DNA from: UBA2421 sp964641895
Lineage (GTDB): Bacteria > Planctomycetota > Phycisphaerae > Tepidisphaerales > Tepidisphaeraceae
Direction: 5' to 3'
NCBI GenBank assembly: GCA_964641895.1
Contig: CAZXLA010000215.1
Span: 1 to 5,981, forward strand
Length of the DNA: 5,981 nt
The notes beneath the pieces were generated by a model. It saw only the letters and a program-made list of their open reading frames with translations, did no database searches and was not told where the DNA came from. The position numbers and the translations under genes are program-made. Of the stretch, positions 5,030-5,981 are shown one piece after another (position 1 is the first letter of the stretch; the number at the start of each line of letters is the position of its first letter).

Positions 5030-5981
5030 ACAAATCGGATGAACAATTCGACAACCGTTCGAAGCCGTCTTCTGTAATGAGGTAGTCGTTTTCAATCCGA
5101 ATGCCGCTGCGCAATGCTGTGCCGTAAAGCCCCGGCTCGATCGTGATCACGTCGCCGGCGGCAAGCACGTCATTCCAGTTCTTGTTCAGACGCGGCGACT
5201 CGTGGGCACTTAGGCCGATGCCGTGACCGAGGTGATGGTCGAACGAAAGGCCTTCGAAGCCGTGCAGGTGATCGATCGCTTGTTGATGCAAATCAGCGCA
5301 CGCAACGCCGGGGCGAAGCTGCAGTTCGATAAAATCAAACACGTCGAGAATACGCCGGTGTGCGCCGCGCTGCAGCGGCGTCGGTTCGCCGCCGATGCAG
5401 AACGTGCGGCACAGGTCGGCAATGTATCCGTTGGGACCGAGGCCCAGATCCAGCGGCATCAATTCGCCGGCTTCGATCTTGCGATGGCGTGGCGGGCCGC
5501 CGCCGCTGTTGGATTGGAAATCATTTCCAAGCCATCCGATCGAACACCCGCATGCCCGCACCGCCGCGGCGTGGGACTCGGCGCACACGTCAACTTCTGT
5601 CATGCCCGGCGCGATCACTTTGCGAATGTGCGCGTAGATCGCCTCGACCCCGGCGATGCTCTGCCGCAGTAGGCGCACTTCCAATTCATCTTTCGTGCGG
5701 CGCAGTTTGAGCAACGCCGGAACAATACTAACGTGCTCGCAAGCGCCGCCCGCGGCCAGCGCATCGAAGCCGATCTTGCCCGCGTTCGGCACATGCTCGC
5801 TCAGCGCCGCCGCCGCCCGACCGATCGCGTGATCGACCAGCGTGCCGGCTTTCTGAACCACATACTCGATGGTGCGATCAACCGTCGCCGGCGGCGCGTC
5901 TCCGCCGGCCACGGCCAGCGTGATCGCGCCATCGGCGTCCAGCCATGCCGCGCCGGGGCGCAGGTAGACGGGTCGGTGGCC
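5028..5981 (-). CDS. M24 family metallopeptidase, Xaa-Pro peptidase type (5' end outside window)
   Basis: Pita-bread-fold metallopeptidase of the aminopeptidase P/prolidase group, which cleaves Xaa-Pro bonds; probably cytoplasmic. 317 residues are visible. The frame stays open to the window edge (GHRPVYLRPGAAWLDADG...), so the GTG at 5912 is an internal codon and not the true start. The visible part holds the end of the N-terminal creatinase-like domain and the whole catalytic domain. Counting from the first visible residue, the five metal ligands are all present: Asp178 (LDLGLG), Asp189 (GYIADLCRTF), His253 (HHLGHGIGL), Glu282 (TIEPGLY) and Glu296 (IRIENDYLIT). The His of AHESP (260) is the conserved second-shell residue. 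The linker LLKLRRTKDELEVRLLRQS is the usual helix leading into the catalytic domain. Full-length relatives are commonly 350-400 aa, so roughly 50-80 residues are missing. The choice between aminopeptidase P and prolidase cannot be made from this sequence, so no symbol is given. Confidence 0.93.
   Translation of the reverse strand, partial: GHRPVYLRPGAAWLDADGAITLAVAGGDAPPATVDRTIEYVVQKAGTLVDHAIGRAAAALSEHVPNAGKIGFDALAAGGACEHVSIVPALLKLRRTKDELEVRLLRQSIAGVEAIYAHIRKVIAPGMTEVDVCAESHAAAVRACGCSIGWLGNDFQSNSGGGPPRHRKIEAGELMPLDLGLGPNGYIADLCRTFCIGGEPTPLQRGAHRRILDVFDFIELQLRPGVACADLHQQAIDHLHGFEGLSFDHHLGHGIGLSAHESPRLNKNWNDVLAAGDVITIEPGLYGTALRSGIRIENDYLITEDGFERLSNCSSDL

Noticed and set aside
5028..5912. GTG at 5912 as the start of the M24 peptidase
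   Set aside because: The frame stays open for 23 further codons to the window edge with coding-like sequence, and a start here would truncate the N-terminal domain usual in this family.

Overview
The window looks like chromosomal DNA from a GC-rich bacterium, most likely a planctomycete (phylum Planctomycetota). Three things point there. A large surface-type protein begins with a variant of the planctomycetal LEPR-XLL motif and carries malectin-like, Calx-beta and kelch modules. An interspersed hairpin repeat translates to the GTDIPVCV / TDKNVCAT strings that I associate with spurious planctomycete ORFs. Degenerate short dispersed repeats occur in the intergenic DNA. The assignment is inference; no rRNA or other phylogenetic marker is present.

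Layout from left to right. (1) 1-672, minus strand: plsY, the membrane glycerol-3-phosphate acyltransferase of phospholipid synthesis. All three family motifs are visible, and the 3' end runs off the window through a 7-bp tandem repeat. (2) 710-780: a 25-bp inverted repeat in the gap between two minus-strand genes. (3) 794-2689, minus: a 631-aa multidomain kelch protein, probably exported. (4) 2690-3162: a 473-bp divergent intergenic region with no convincing gene, plus a small leader hairpin and a strong ribosome binding site at its right end. (5) 3163-4041, plus: a 292-aa secreted protein of unknown function with a signal peptide and a hexapeptide-repeat linker. (6) 4042-4299: a convergent intergenic region with a GC-rich hairpin and two degenerate short-repeat patches. 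(7) 4300-4890, minus: a membrane-anchored redoxin-like protein with a good sigma70-like promoter at 4940-4967. (8) 5028-5981, minus: the C-terminal part of an M24 (Xaa-Pro peptidase family) metallopeptidase with all five metal ligands; its N-terminus lies beyond the right edge.

The genes do not form an obvious pathway or operon. plsY and the M24 peptidase are housekeeping. The kelch protein, the secreted repeat protein and the redoxin-like protein are envelope or periplasmic functions. I see no defence system, CRISPR array, prophage, transposase, tRNA or rRNA. The observations worth following are the hairpin repeat, the LEPR-variant kelch protein, the hexapeptide-repeat secreted protein and the repeat-derived tail on PlsY. 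I do not see evidence of a new multi-gene system.
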